Shown here in pieces: positions 1 to 8,525 of a DNA stretch of 20,448 nucleotides (position 1 is the first letter of the stretch; the number at the start of each line of letters is the position of its first letter). The notes beneath the pieces are model-generated. The model had not been told where the DNA came from. It did no database searches and worked only from the letters and a program-made list of their open reading frames with translations. A program made the position numbers and the translations under genes. Source of the stretch: GYS-P2D sp964414425 (GTDB lineage Bacteria > Bacteroidota > Bacteroidia > Chitinophagales > Saprospiraceae); assembly GCA_964414425.1 (NCBI GenBank), contig CAYPWL010000051.1:1-20448 (forward strand). Reading direction: 5' to 3'.

Positions 1-13
1 AGGCGGTTTTCAT
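1..13 (-). CDS. Possible start of a downstream gene (partial, about four codons)
   Basis: On the minus strand an ATG lies 10 bases after the stop of the Nif3-like gene and reads Met-Lys-Thr-Ala before the window ends. The tight packing of the genes upstream suggests that the run continues here. Nif3 homologues in Bacteroidota are often followed by a zinc-ribbon protein, but four codons cannot identify it. Confidence 0.25.
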
Positions 14-20
14 CAATAAT

Positions 21-809
21 TCAATAATAATTTATTGGATTCGTGACCACTTTCGTGGAACGGGCTGCAAATTTAGGAAATTTCTCAGTAAGAAGTTCAA
101 ATAATAGCTCGATGGTAAAGTACTCGCTTTCGTAATGACCGATATCTATGATGGTGATAACGCCGTCGGCATCGAAGAACTCGTGGTACTTGTAGTCTGC
201 TGTGACAAATATATCTGCTCCGGCAGCTTTGGCATCTGCTAACAAGAAACTTCCTACTCCTCCACATAAAGCAACTCGTTGTACCGGGCGGGATAGCAGT
301 GCTGTGTGCTTTATGATGTTTAGATTCATAGAGGCCTTGAGGTGATCCAAGAACGCTACCGAGTCAATTGCCTCTGGTAGATCTCCGATTACGCCGGATC
401 CTATGCGAGGCTCTTGAGGATCCTTGGGCCTGAGGATTGTACAATTGCAGAGACCTATTTTTTGTGCGATCTTTTGATTTACGCCGTGGTTCAGTACATT
501 ATCAAGATTAGTGTGTATCGCATAGATCGCAATATTATGCTGGATCGCTTTGATCACAACACGATGCACATAGTTGTCCTGGCGAAACTTCTTGATGCCA
601 GAGAATACAATCGGGTGATGAGATACAATTAAATTATATCCGAGCGATAAAGCTTCGTCTACCACATCTTCTGTACAATCTAAAGAAACAAGGGCACCTG
701 TAACTTCTTGGTCAAGATGACCGAAGATTAGACCCGAGTTATCATATGATTCTTGCAGGTGAGGGGGTGCAATCTCTTCGAGATAGCTGATGATATCATG
801 TAGGATCAT
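21..809 (-). CDS. Nif3-like dinuclear metal-centre protein (YbgI/NIF3 family)
   Basis: This 262-residue protein belongs to the Nif3/YbgI family (PF01784), cytosolic hexamers that bind two metal ions per subunit and whose physiological reaction is still unsettled. Visible metal-site motifs are SHHP at about residues 63-66 (His64, His65), HTNLD at 99-103 (His99, Asp103) and GHYESE at 224-229 (His225, Glu229). They sit at the start, middle and end of the fold as in E. coli YbgI. The length matches the short YbgI form, without the PII-like insert that enlarges many Nif3 proteins to about 360 residues. Its start overlaps the rfaE2 stop by four bases (ATGA), so translation is probably coupled. A GTP cyclohydrolase I type 2 label is often attached to this family; I would not use it. 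Confidence 0.93.
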   Translation of the reverse strand: MILHDIISYLEEIAPPHLQESYDNSGLIFGHLDQEVTGALVSLDCTEDVVDEALSLGYNLIVSHHPIVFSGIKKFRQDNYVHRVVIKAIQHNIAIYAIHTNLDNVLNHGVNQKIAQKIGLCNCTILRPKDPQEPRIGSGVIGDLPEAIDSVAFLDHLKASMNLNIIKHTALLSRPVQRVALCGGVGSFLLADAKAAGADIFVTADYKYHEFFDADGVITIIDIGHYESEYFTIELLFELLTEKFPKFAARSTKVVTNPINYY

Positions 810-1279
810 AGAGATTTAATTCTATTGATAATATCTGTAGTAGAGATATCATCGACTAAGTCTAAAGATACAAGTCGTCCACCATATCCATGTACGATCT
901 GGGCCTCTGTTAGATTAGTGAGGTCATAATCGGCACCTTTCGCAAAGATGTCTGGCTTAATTGCCTCTAGAGCATCTGATGGTGTAAGGCCATCAAAGAT
1001 CAATACGGCATCGACGTATACTAAAGTAGCCAAGAGGTGTGCTCTGTGATTTTGTTCGAATATGGGTCGATTAGGACCTTTTAGCTTTCGTACAGAGTTG
1101 TCGCTATTGAGCCCTACGATTAATAAGTCTCCAAGTTCAGAGGCCTGCATAAGGCTGTTGAGATGACCCCGATGCAATAGATCAAAGCAGCCATTGGTCC
1201 ACACTACAGTCTTATCCTTGCGAGAGAGTTCTCGCAGGAGCTGTTGTGCACTCACAAATACCTTTTTCTTGAGTCCCAT
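806..1279 (-). CDS. rfaE2: D-glycero-beta-D-manno-heptose 1-phosphate adenylyltransferase
   Basis: A 157-residue cytidylyltransferase-fold enzyme expected to transfer AMP from ATP to heptose 1-phosphate, giving ADP-heptose for the lipopolysaccharide core. The nucleotide-binding motif reads TNGCFDLLHRGH at residues 28-39, with HRGH as the HxGH signature. The C-terminal part carries the family's GADYDLTNL and IVHGYGG-like segments. It corresponds to the adenylyltransferase half of E. coli HldE; the kinase half is absent, which is the usual stand-alone arrangement in Bacteroidota. The start codon overlaps the stop of the upstream membrane protein by one base (TAATG), and the end overlaps the Nif3-like start by four bases. 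Other nucleotidyltransferases share the fold, but the size and motifs fit RfaE2 well. Confidence 0.92.
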   Translation of the reverse strand: MGLKKKVFVSAQQLLRELSRKDKTVVWTNGCFDLLHRGHLNSLMQASELGDLLIVGLNSDNSVRKLKGPNRPIFEQNHRAHLLATLVYVDAVLIFDGLTPSDALEAIKPDIFAKGADYDLTNLTEAQIVHGYGGRLVSLDLVDDISTTDIINRIKSL

Positions 1280-2310
1280 TATCTATTAACGATAGGTAGC
1301 ACTATCAAACTTACAAGTCCGAATAAGATATTGCAAAAGATGTTTATCGTGAAGAATGTGATCATGGCAATACTGAATGCACTAATCTCACTGACATCGA
1401 GTATAAGTAGCGACTCTATTAGCATGGCATGATAAGTGCCCATGCCCCCTGGAGAAGGAAACACCATACCTAATGCGGCAAAATCAAAGCAGAGTAACGA
1501 CTCACTAAACGTCAAATGTGCCGTTGGTCCAAACGATAAGAACCCGATCCAATGCATCCCAACATATAGGAACCAGATACTCAATGAATACAGAATGAAC
1601 ATCGGCATGTTATTCACAGACTTAAGTGAGGATAGGCCTTCAACGAATCCGTCAACGATTTTCTTCACCTTGACGAATCCTGCAGATGTACTGTTGGAGT
1701 TGCTGAGACGACGATAGGTATATATGGCTATACCTAAACCGAGTAGTCCAATAGCCGCCAATATCACAATCTTAGTAATATCGAGATTTAGATTCTCTTC
1801 AAAATACTGAAGCATCGTATCACTATGAAGCCCAAGACCTATGAGCAATAGGGACAAGAGACAGAGGACGTCAATAATGCGACCGACGACGATGGTCCCA
1901 AGGACTTTTTCATAAGGGATCTCTTCATACTTAGAGAAGAGTCCAGCTCTGATGAACTCGCCCATCCTGGGCAAACCCAAGTTGGCAAAGTATCCAATCA
2001 TGACGGTATAAAAAGAATTGTCAAATCGTGGATTATAGCCCATAGGTCGGAGTAGCATCATCCACCGTAACGCTCTAAATACGCAGCTGAGCAAATAAGC
2101 CAAACACATGACAAAGAGCCATCCAAAATTAGCACTCTTGAAATCAGTGATCAACCGATCAAAGAGACTACAATCTGCCGCGGATAGGCCCTTGAGAGCA
2201 CACTCTTCAGCATAGGAGCTTGCTAAACTCTGCCATAAAAAATATAGGATAATGGCTCCAATAGAGCCAAAAATGATGGTTTGTATAATGCTTTTTCTTA
2301 CTTCACTCAA
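1279..2310 (-). CDS. Flippase-like membrane protein, lysylphosphatidylglycerol synthase TM family (UPF0104)
   Basis: A 343-residue polytopic inner-membrane protein of the LPG_synthase_TM / UPF0104 family (PF03706). Hydrophobic segments are visible near residues 13-27, 61-76, 103-115, 140-161, 182-200, 237-258 and 272-342. The family pattern PSPGGMGTYHAML appears near residues 285-297, and an RxLRWMMLLRP-like stretch near 80-90. The soluble lysyl-transferase domain of MprF is absent, so only the transport or flippase-like part is present and no substrate can be assigned. The gene lies between panD and rfaE2, a neighbourhood I associate with Bacteroidota. The panD stop is about 10 bases upstream, and the 3' end overlaps the rfaE2 start by one base. 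A role in the envelope is an inference from family and topology. Confidence 0.85.
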   Translation of the reverse strand: MSEVRKSIIQTIIFGSIGAIILYFLWQSLASSYAEECALKGLSAADCSLFDRLITDFKSANFGWLFVMCLAYLLSCVFRALRWMMLLRPMGYNPRFDNSFYTVMIGYFANLGLPRMGEFIRAGLFSKYEEIPYEKVLGTIVVGRIIDVLCLLSLLLIGLGLHSDTMLQYFEENLNLDITKIVILAAIGLLGLGIAIYTYRRLSNSNSTSAGFVKVKKIVDGFVEGLSSLKSVNNMPMFILYSLSIWFLYVGMHWIGFLSFGPTAHLTFSESLLCFDFAALGMVFPSPGGMGTYHAMLIESLLILDVSEISAFSIAMITFFTINIFCNILFGLVSLIVLPIVNR

Positions 2311-2319
2311 GAGACAATG

Positions 2320-2664
2320 TTATATCGCATTATTGTCATCAGGAAATACATTGACAGAAGTAAACTCAGGATGCTCCTCTGGAGAGATCCAAGCATAGGA
2401 AATAATGATCACCTTATCATTAACACCCATCTTACGGGCTGCAGCTCCGTTGATACTGATGATACCTGATCCTTTTTCTCCTTTGATTACATAAGTCTCC
2501 AAGCGCTCACCATTGTTTACATTGAGTACTTGTACACGCTCTCCTTCATATATGTTGGCGGCAGTCATTAAGATCTCATCTATGGCGATACTGCCCATAT
2601 AGTTGAGATTGGCTTCAGTAACTGTTGCTCGGTGAATCTTAGATTTTTTAACCTGTATCAGCAT
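2320..2664 (-). CDS. panD: Aspartate 1-decarboxylase (pyruvoyl enzyme precursor)
   Basis: PanD converts L-aspartate to beta-alanine for pantothenate and coenzyme A synthesis in the cytosol. The 114-residue length is normal for the zymogen. The self-cleavage site is intact: Gly24-Ser25 within YMGSIAID, where Ser25 becomes the pyruvoyl group. The catalytic Lys in the N-terminal VKKSKIHRATVTEA segment, the Tyr in LNYMGS and the NGAAAR motif near residues 72-77 are all present. It follows panC after 48 bases and supplies that enzyme's co-substrate. A TAATTTTG box (2703 to 2696, minus) sits about 32 bases before the start and may be an internal promoter. Confidence 0.97.
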   Translation of the reverse strand: MLIQVKKSKIHRATVTEANLNYMGSIAIDEILMTAANIYEGERVQVLNVNNGERLETYVIKGEKGSGIISINGAAARKMGVNDKVIIISYAWISPEEHPEFTSVNVFPDDNNAI

Positions 2665-2695
2665 GCTTTTAATCGTATTGCTCCGCTTGGGAGGG

Positions 2696-2703
2696 CAAAA
2701 TTA
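2696..2703 (-). promoter_or_regulatory. Candidate internal promoter -7 box for panD
   Basis: TAATTTTG on the minus strand matches the Bacteroidota -7 consensus TAnnTTTG exactly and lies in the 48-base gap between panC and panD. No clear TTG-type -33 element is visible upstream, so the call rests on one box and its position. Confidence 0.3.
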
Positions 2704-2712
2704 ATTAATCCT

Positions 2713-3585
2713 TTAAGTTGTAGAAGTCTCGTCTTCTACAATCAGTCGCATATTGTCTATCAGCCTAACCTCGCCAGCCCAGACTGCAGTACACGCAACC
2801 ACCTCCTTAACACCAGATATGCTCTCAATAGTTTCAAGCGTATGACCATTGATGATGGTAAAGTACTCTGGCTTAAATCCAGGTATATTCATTGATGTCA
2901 TCGCATCAGACTGAATGCGCTCAATAGAGTTAGTATGGATCATCTCTTTTGCTTTGTTCAAAGTCTTGTGGATCATCGACGCACGAGCACGATGATCAGC
3001 AGTGAGTCGTGCATTACGTGAGCTCATGGCGAGACCATCAGCCTCTCTCACGATAGGACATACGACTAACTCCGTCGAGATCTCTAAGGTCTTTATCATA
3101 TGTCTAATTATGGTGAACTGCTGGTAATCCTTCTGACCCATATACAAACCAGATGCTGGGACTATGTCAAGTAATCTCTTGACCACCTGTACTACGCCAG
3201 CAAAGTGTCCAGGTCTATGTTCTCCTTCCATGAGGGTATCTAATCCATTGAGATTGATATCTACTGTAAAGTTCTCTTCACCACCTGGATAGATTTCTTC
3301 TATTGTTGGGAGAAACACGATATCACAACCGATCTCCTCAAGCCCTGCACAATCGGCTTCTATGGTCCGAGGATATTTAGTTAAGTCATCGGCATTATTG
3401 AATTGGGTAGGATTGACGAATATGCTACAGATACTGATGTCATTGTGTTCCTTGGACAGGTTGATCAAGGAGTGATGACCAGCATGTAGTGCTCCCATGG
3501 TAGGAGTAAAGCCTATGGTTTTACCTGCTGCTTTATACTCTTCAATAAGTGCGGTAATCTCTGAGGCACTACTAATTCTAATCAT
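2713..3585 (-). CDS. panC: Pantoate--beta-alanine ligase (pantothenate synthetase)
   Basis: PanC joins pantoate and beta-alanine, using ATP, to make pantothenate. The 290-residue protein has the normal size and the expected nucleotidyltransferase motifs: TPTMGALHAGH at residues 27-37 (HAGH as the HIGH equivalent), FVNPTQF near 57-63, YMGQKDYQQ near 148-156, and READGLAMSSRN near 180-191 (the KMSKS-like loop). The start overlaps the end of the upstream Lnb-GH fusion gene by one base (TAATG), suggesting coupled translation. panD, which makes the beta-alanine, follows. panB is not in the window. Confidence 0.97.
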   Translation of the reverse strand: MIRISSASEITALIEEYKAAGKTIGFTPTMGALHAGHHSLINLSKEHNDISICSIFVNPTQFNNADDLTKYPRTIEADCAGLEEIGCDIVFLPTIEEIYPGGEENFTVDINLNGLDTLMEGEHRPGHFAGVVQVVKRLLDIVPASGLYMGQKDYQQFTIIRHMIKTLEISTELVVCPIVREADGLAMSSRNARLTADHRARASMIHKTLNKAKEMIHTNSIERIQSDAMTSMNIPGFKPEYFTIINGHTLETIESISGVKEVVACTAVWAGEVRLIDNMRLIVEDETSTT

Positions 3586-5750
3586 TACTCTCCATCTGTT
3601 TTATCATACCACTTAGAGACAATTTTTTCACCTAGCTTTCCTTGGGGTGTATAATCTCGCTCAGGATAACCCTCGTGACCTTGACCGTTTGGGAACCACT
3701 TCCAGAGGAATCCTCCCATCCACCAGTCTTCATCCCAGAATGCACTATATAATGCACCAAGGGCGTTGGCCTGGGCTTTTTCATTGATATCTAAGTCACG
3801 AACTTTCTTTTCTAAGAGCCATGTCTTGCCCGCAGCACCATCTACACTGAGATATCCATACTCGGTAAAGAGGATAGGTCGACCAAGTTTTTTAGAGTAT
3901 TTCTCCAGCTTGTTCACCACCTTATTCCATCTGAATGATAGGTAATACTGATTAGGGGTATCATATTCGCTCAGGGGAAAGTATGCAGATATACCGATGA
4001 AGTCTAATAGATCCCAAAACGGTACTTTTTCATAGTCATCCCAGTTGGCAGAGTAGGTTAGTTTGCCCGTATACTTTGACCTGATTTCTGTGATGAGCGT
4101 TCTCCAGAATTGCTCACGCTCTTTGACGGCATTTCTGAATTCTGTGCCAACACAGATCATCTCCACATCGTACTCTATTGCTATATCAACAAAGGTCATG
4201 ATGTAGTCTCGAAAGGAGTCTTCCCAAATTTTCCAATCGGACTCTTTATTAAAGTCCATATCACCGACCCATGCACCATGCATCCACACTTGTGGCTTAA
4301 GCATGATATGTAGTCCTTGAGCCTTGGCCAGACGGATGGATTCTATAACGCCTTCCTTACGTTCCCCCCACCACTGACGACTTGAACCGTAAGAGACCTT
4401 AGGGTTGCTAGTACTATTAAAAGCGAAGGGAACAAGAGCGATCCAATTGGCATTGACCGCCGTGACAGCGGGCATAGGATCTGTCTCATATTCTTGAGGT
4501 GGTGCCACGACGGTTAAGCCACCTATTTTCTCTTGGCTAAATCCAAGTACAGCGAGTAGCATCATAGCTGTCGTAAGTGTGCTATGACGGATAACTTTGT
4601 CTAATAGTTTAAAGACACCCATAAGTCGTAATCCTTTAATTAAGCTTATTAACGATATCAATACAGCACCTGTAGCAAATTGTTGCGGCAATACGTATGG
4701 ACTTAAGACAACAATAACACATGACACGATCGTCATGATGACAAGTCCCGTCTTAATGGGTGAGTTTTCTTTGAGAAAGTAGTAGATCAGCATCCACGGT
4801 GTCGTCCAGAGTAAATTCCAATTCTTGCTACAGACCTCATGATCAGTCAGAAACCACATGAACAGGAATATCAGCGCACAGATAAATGTGAGTACAAACC
4901 ATATCTGATCGAGCTTCTTCCAACCTTGGGGCTCTCCCGCTACATAGAGTAGTATAAAGAAGATCAACTCAATCACAAGCAATATCGAGAAGACAACAGT
5001 CGGCGTAAAGAATGGTCTTGGGCTGAGCGTGCTTGGGTATGCCATAACGGTCTGCTGGGATGCGACGAGATCCCCTCTTGCTGTGCGAGTATCAGAGAGA
5101 TAAGATTCGAAATAGTCTGGTAGAAACATCTGATCCGCGACCGTGGTCAATTGATCATTGTCTGATCCGAGGATGAGGTCCATGCCAAATTGTGTCCAGG
5201 GCATACGATCAGTATACTCATGTATCAAGTCTCTGAATGAGAGCTCTTCGTAGGTCTCAGCGGGATACTCTAAACCCTCCACATAATGGGCGAGCACATC
5301 CCGTATACGAGTAACGCAATTGTCAAAATAGAAGTCGTAATAGTAATTGCGGTTTTCTGGCTTGATGTTCTCTTGTATTGCAGAGAATATGTTACTAACC
5401 TCCTCGGGCGATAGATTCAAGACTTGTTCTCTGATATCACGTTGCGAGAGCTGATAGCTCTGATAAAAAGAACTAAATCTGCCTGCACCTACTGCATATA
5501 GTAGCTTGCCTCTCAGAAACTTTAGGGCGAAGTTTTCTGTATCAGGGCTAAATACCCCATAATTGAAGATAAAGTCATATCCCAAACTGTCATCGCTGAC
5601 CCTTATAGCAGCGTGCCCGAATGTCTCGTCTATACCGTTACCTGGGCTGCACGTAAGGATGCTGAGCTTGGTATGACCGCTATGAGGTATCTGTGCCTCT
5701 ATTGAGGAACTAAGGAAGAGTGACGTTAATATGATTAGTAATATCCTCAA
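3585..5750 (-). CDS. Lnb/DUF4105-type membrane protein fused to a GH113-like glycosidase domain
   Basis: This 721-residue protein joins two modules. Residues 1-20 look like a signal peptide. Residues about 25-230 match DUF4105, the periplasmic domain of Lnb-type lipoprotein N-acyltransferases, with His46 in GHAAIRV and Cys145 in FDNCVTR as likely catalytic residues. Hydrophobic segments follow near 249-271, 281-302, 312-326, 334-355 and 358-376, then a sixth near 390-405 that resembles a leftover signal peptide ending in GFSQ. Residues about 409-715 resemble GH113 beta-mannanase TIM barrels: VMLKPQVW-like and CVGTEF motifs (Glu537), LTYSANW, and LFTEYGY (Glu630), the two Glu being the likely acid/base and nucleophile. 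With the signal peptide, the segments would place both domains in the periplasm. The frame is open throughout. The gene overlaps its neighbours by four bases (paiB side) and one base (panC side). Substrates are unknown, and the Lnb activity is inferred from family. Confidence 0.8.
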   Translation of the reverse strand: MRILLIILTSLFLSSSIEAQIPHSGHTKLSILTCSPGNGIDETFGHAAIRVSDDSLGYDFIFNYGVFSPDTENFALKFLRGKLLYAVGAGRFSSFYQSYQLSQRDIREQVLNLSPEEVSNIFSAIQENIKPENRNYYYDFYFDNCVTRIRDVLAHYVEGLEYPAETYEELSFRDLIHEYTDRMPWTQFGMDLILGSDNDQLTTVADQMFLPDYFESYLSDTRTARGDLVASQQTVMAYPSTLSPRPFFTPTVVFSILLVIELIFFILLYVAGEPQGWKKLDQIWFVLTFICALIFLFMWFLTDHEVCSKNWNLLWTTPWMLIYYFLKENSPIKTGLVIMTIVSCVIVVLSPYVLPQQFATGAVLISLISLIKGLRLMGVFKLLDKVIRHSTLTTAMMLLAVLGFSQEKIGGLTVVAPPQEYETDPMPAVTAVNANWIALVPFAFNSTSNPKVSYGSSRQWWGERKEGVIESIRLAKAQGLHIMLKPQVWMHGAWVGDMDFNKESDWKIWEDSFRDYIMTFVDIAIEYDVEMICVGTEFRNAVKEREQFWRTLITEIRSKYTGKLTYSANWDDYEKVPFWDLLDFIGISAYFPLSEYDTPNQYYLSFRWNKVVNKLEKYSKKLGRPILFTEYGYLSVDGAAGKTWLLEKKVRDLDINEKAQANALGALYSAFWDEDWWMGGFLWKWFPNGQGHEGYPERDYTPQGKLGEKIVSKWYDKTDGE

Positions 5751-6355
5751 CGTAGTTGTTCCATTTCTTGAGCTATGGCTAATTCGAGATCACTGCCGCC
5801 TTTTCTGAGCTGCGATATGACCTCCTTATAATCTCTATCTTTTCTGTTTTGGCTGAGCTTATAAGCTGCCTCAACACGATCTATACTCAGTCGAAATCCT
5901 ACTAATCCATTAAGATGAGCGTCGAGTTCTTGTTGACCGAAATCCTTGAGATGAAAACGGTTCTCCCGACCAAATTCATACTTGTTGACCATGTTTTCTA
6001 TGGAGTGATATAAATCCTTTCCCGTAAGTATATTTGCTCGTCCATAGATATGCACAGCGATATAATTCCACGTAGGCACATTGATGTGATCATACCATGA
6101 TGATGAGATATAGGCATGTTGCTCCATAAAAGTTGCAAGAACCTCCTGACCATCCTTAAGGTGATCTATGATTTCGTTAGCGACGGATACATGACCAGTT
6201 AGATATGTACCACTCTCAGTCTGCTCCAGTAATAATGGAATATGACTCGCTGACAAGCGCTCACCCTGAGTGATCAGTGTAGCAAAAGAGTGTTTCTCAA
6301 TATAAGAATAGACGACCTCTGGATCTTTAGGGCTGTATATCTTGGGTACATACAT
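5747..6355 (-). CDS. FMN-binding split-barrel protein, PaiB family
   Basis: A 202-residue member of the PaiB family (PF04299), FMN-binding split-barrel proteins. Bacillus PaiB was described as a negative regulator of sporulation and protease genes, but most homologues have no known function. Family signatures visible are FATLIT near residues 24-29, SHIPLLLE near 37-44, TGHVSVAN near 53-60, YISSSWY then VPTWNY near 82-97, and the C-terminal KLSQNR near 165-170. There is no DNA-binding helix-turn-helix that I recognise, so the regulator label is historical. The start lies 20 bases after metG, and the end overlaps the Lnb-GH start by four bases (ATGA). Confidence 0.9.
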   Translation of the reverse strand: MYVPKIYSPKDPEVVYSYIEKHSFATLITQGERLSASHIPLLLEQTESGTYLTGHVSVANEIIDHLKDGQEVLATFMEQHAYISSSWYDHINVPTWNYIAVHIYGRANILTGKDLYHSIENMVNKYEFGRENRFHLKDFGQQELDAHLNGLVGFRLSIDRVEAAYKLSQNRKDRDYKEVISQLRKGGSDLELAIAQEMEQLR

Positions 6356-6375
6356 ATGTTCCTCAATATATGCGA

Positions 6376-8523
6376 TTATCGTATGATACTACCCGACTCT
6401 GTATCTGTTCCTGGATCGACGAAGCTGAGTTTGCCAGCTTGATCTTCTGCCATGAGAATCATACCTGATGATAGCACACCTCGTAATTTTCGAGGTGCGA
6501 GATTAGCCAGATAGCTCACCTTACGACCTACGACCTCCTCTGCAGTGAAGTGTTCTGCGATACCAGACACGACTGTCCTCGTTTCTGCGCCCAAGCTCAG
6601 TTGCAGCTCCATCAACTTATCCGTCTTAGGGACTCGCTTAGCGCTTAGCACTTCTGCCACTCGGATATCCATCTTCATAAAGTCATCATATTGTATGGTG
6701 TCTTTAATCGGTGTGACATTATTGCTTACAGGAGCTATAGCTATAGCGCTTTGCTTAAGTTTTTCGATTTGCTGATTGATCACTTCATCATCGATTCTGC
6801 TGAACAGATGTGTCGGTTTACCGATCTGATGCCCTGCCTTTATAACATCCTCGCCTTCTGCTAGTGCTACGAGTAGTTTGATCATCTCGCCTTGCCCGTC
6901 TATACGTGGCAGATTGAGCATATCTCTAAGCTTATCTGACGAAAACGGCATGAATGGCTGTATCGCAATACTGATCGCAGCAACATATTGATTAGCCAGA
7001 TTCATGATCACCTTTACGAGACCATCGTAGGCTTCTAATTTTACTTTTTTCCAAGGCTCATTGAATTGCAAGAGCTGATTCCCTTGACTACTGATCTCCA
7101 TTAATTTGCGTAACCCACCTCTGAAATCAAAGGTTCTGATACACTGGTTCAGATCCTGTAAGTCATCATGGAGTTGCAACATCTCACCATCATGATATCC
7201 ATCAAACTGCTGTGTAGATGGACTCACGAAGTCTAAGTTGAGATCGTATGCTGGAATAACACCGTCATAATACTTATTAGTCAGGACGATAACCCGATTG
7301 ATAAAGTTAGCGAGGTTGTTAACCAGCTCATTATTGACGCTATCCTGAAAGCCCTTCCAAGTGAATTCACTATCCTTTTGCTCGGGCATGTTTTTGATCA
7401 TATGATAGCGCAGCTCGTCTTGTTTGCCCGGCAGCTCTTTTACATAATCATTAACCCACACCGCCCAATTGCGTGAAGTTGACAGCTTATCTCCTTCTAA
7501 GTTGACAAACTGATTAGCAGGTACATTTTGTGGAAGTATATATGCTCCATGAGCATTGAGTATTGCTGGGAAGATCAAACAGTGGAACACGATATTGTCC
7601 TTACCGATAAAGTGTATCAGCGAGGTATCCTTATCCTGCCAGTATGGTCTCCAGTCTTTATCATTGTCGATGGCCCACTGCTTAGTAGCTGAGATATAGC
7701 CTATTGGGGCATCCATCCAGACATATAGCTTTTTGCCTTCGGCACCTTCTATCTCCTGTGGTACATCTACACCCCAATCGAGGTCTCTTGTCATCGCTCG
7801 AGGATGTAGTCCACCCTCTAACCAAGATTTACACTGACCGAGGACGTGATTTTTCCAGTCTGCAGGGTCATGCAATTGCTCTCCATCTTTTTGACCAGTA
7901 GAGATCCATTCCTTGAGCCACTCTTCATATTTGTCTAACTGTAGGAACCAGTGTTTGGTAGTTTTCAGTGTAGGCTCAGATCCTGATAGCGTGGATTTTG
8001 GATTGATAAGCTCTGTTGGGCTCAATGAGCTGCCGCAGCTTTCGCACTGATCACCATAGGCTCCATCGTTATTACATTTTGGGCAAGTACCCGTAATGTA
8101 GCGATCTGCTAAAAACTGCTTTGCCTCTGAGTCATAGTATTGCTCAGACTCTTTCTCGATGAACTCTCCTTTTTCATGTAGTGTCCTGAAGAACTCCTGA
8201 GAAGTTTCATGATGTATGTCCGCTGATGTCCTGTGATAGATGTCAAAGGAAATCCCCATCTCGCTGAACGCTTCCTGAAAGAGCTCATGATATGTGTCAA
8301 TGATATCTTTAGGATTCTTACCCTCTTTGAGGGCCTTGATGGTAATTGCCGCACCGTGCTCATCGGAACCACAGACATAGACAACATCCTTGTCCATGGA
8401 GCGTAAGAATCTAGCGTAGATATCTCCTGATAGATATGCTCCTGCTAAGTGCCCGATGTGCAATGGACCATTAGCATAGGGTAAAGCTGATGTAATTAAG
8501 TACCGCTTAGGATTGAGATTCAT
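6376..8523 (-). CDS. metG: Methionine--tRNA ligase
   Basis: MetRS charges tRNA-Met. The 715-residue protein is the long E. coli-like form. HIGH is at residues 22-25. The zinc knuckle has Cys147, Cys150, Cys160 and Cys163 (one CxxC pair per half). The KMSKS loop reads KLSTS at 346-350. An anticodon-binding helical domain follows, and from about residue 605 there is a C-terminal tRNA-binding (Trbp111-like) domain including MDIRVAEVL and APRKLRGVLSSGM. The start is two bases from the thrS stop, so the two synthetase genes are almost certainly co-transcribed. Nothing is missing or broken. Confidence 0.98.
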   Translation of the reverse strand: MNLNPKRYLITSALPYANGPLHIGHLAGAYLSGDIYARFLRSMDKDVVYVCGSDEHGAAITIKALKEGKNPKDIIDTYHELFQEAFSEMGISFDIYHRTSADIHHETSQEFFRTLHEKGEFIEKESEQYYDSEAKQFLADRYITGTCPKCNNDGAYGDQCESCGSSLSPTELINPKSTLSGSEPTLKTTKHWFLQLDKYEEWLKEWISTGQKDGEQLHDPADWKNHVLGQCKSWLEGGLHPRAMTRDLDWGVDVPQEIEGAEGKKLYVWMDAPIGYISATKQWAIDNDKDWRPYWQDKDTSLIHFIGKDNIVFHCLIFPAILNAHGAYILPQNVPANQFVNLEGDKLSTSRNWAVWVNDYVKELPGKQDELRYHMIKNMPEQKDSEFTWKGFQDSVNNELVNNLANFINRVIVLTNKYYDGVIPAYDLNLDFVSPSTQQFDGYHDGEMLQLHDDLQDLNQCIRTFDFRGGLRKLMEISSQGNQLLQFNEPWKKVKLEAYDGLVKVIMNLANQYVAAISIAIQPFMPFSSDKLRDMLNLPRIDGQGEMIKLLVALAEGEDVIKAGHQIGKPTHLFSRIDDEVINQQIEKLKQSAIAIAPVSNNVTPIKDTIQYDDFMKMDIRVAEVLSAKRVPKTDKLMELQLSLGAETRTVVSGIAEHFTAEEVVGRKVSYLANLAPRKLRGVLSSGMILMAEDQAGKLSFVDPGTDTESGSIIR

Positions 8524-8525
8524 AA

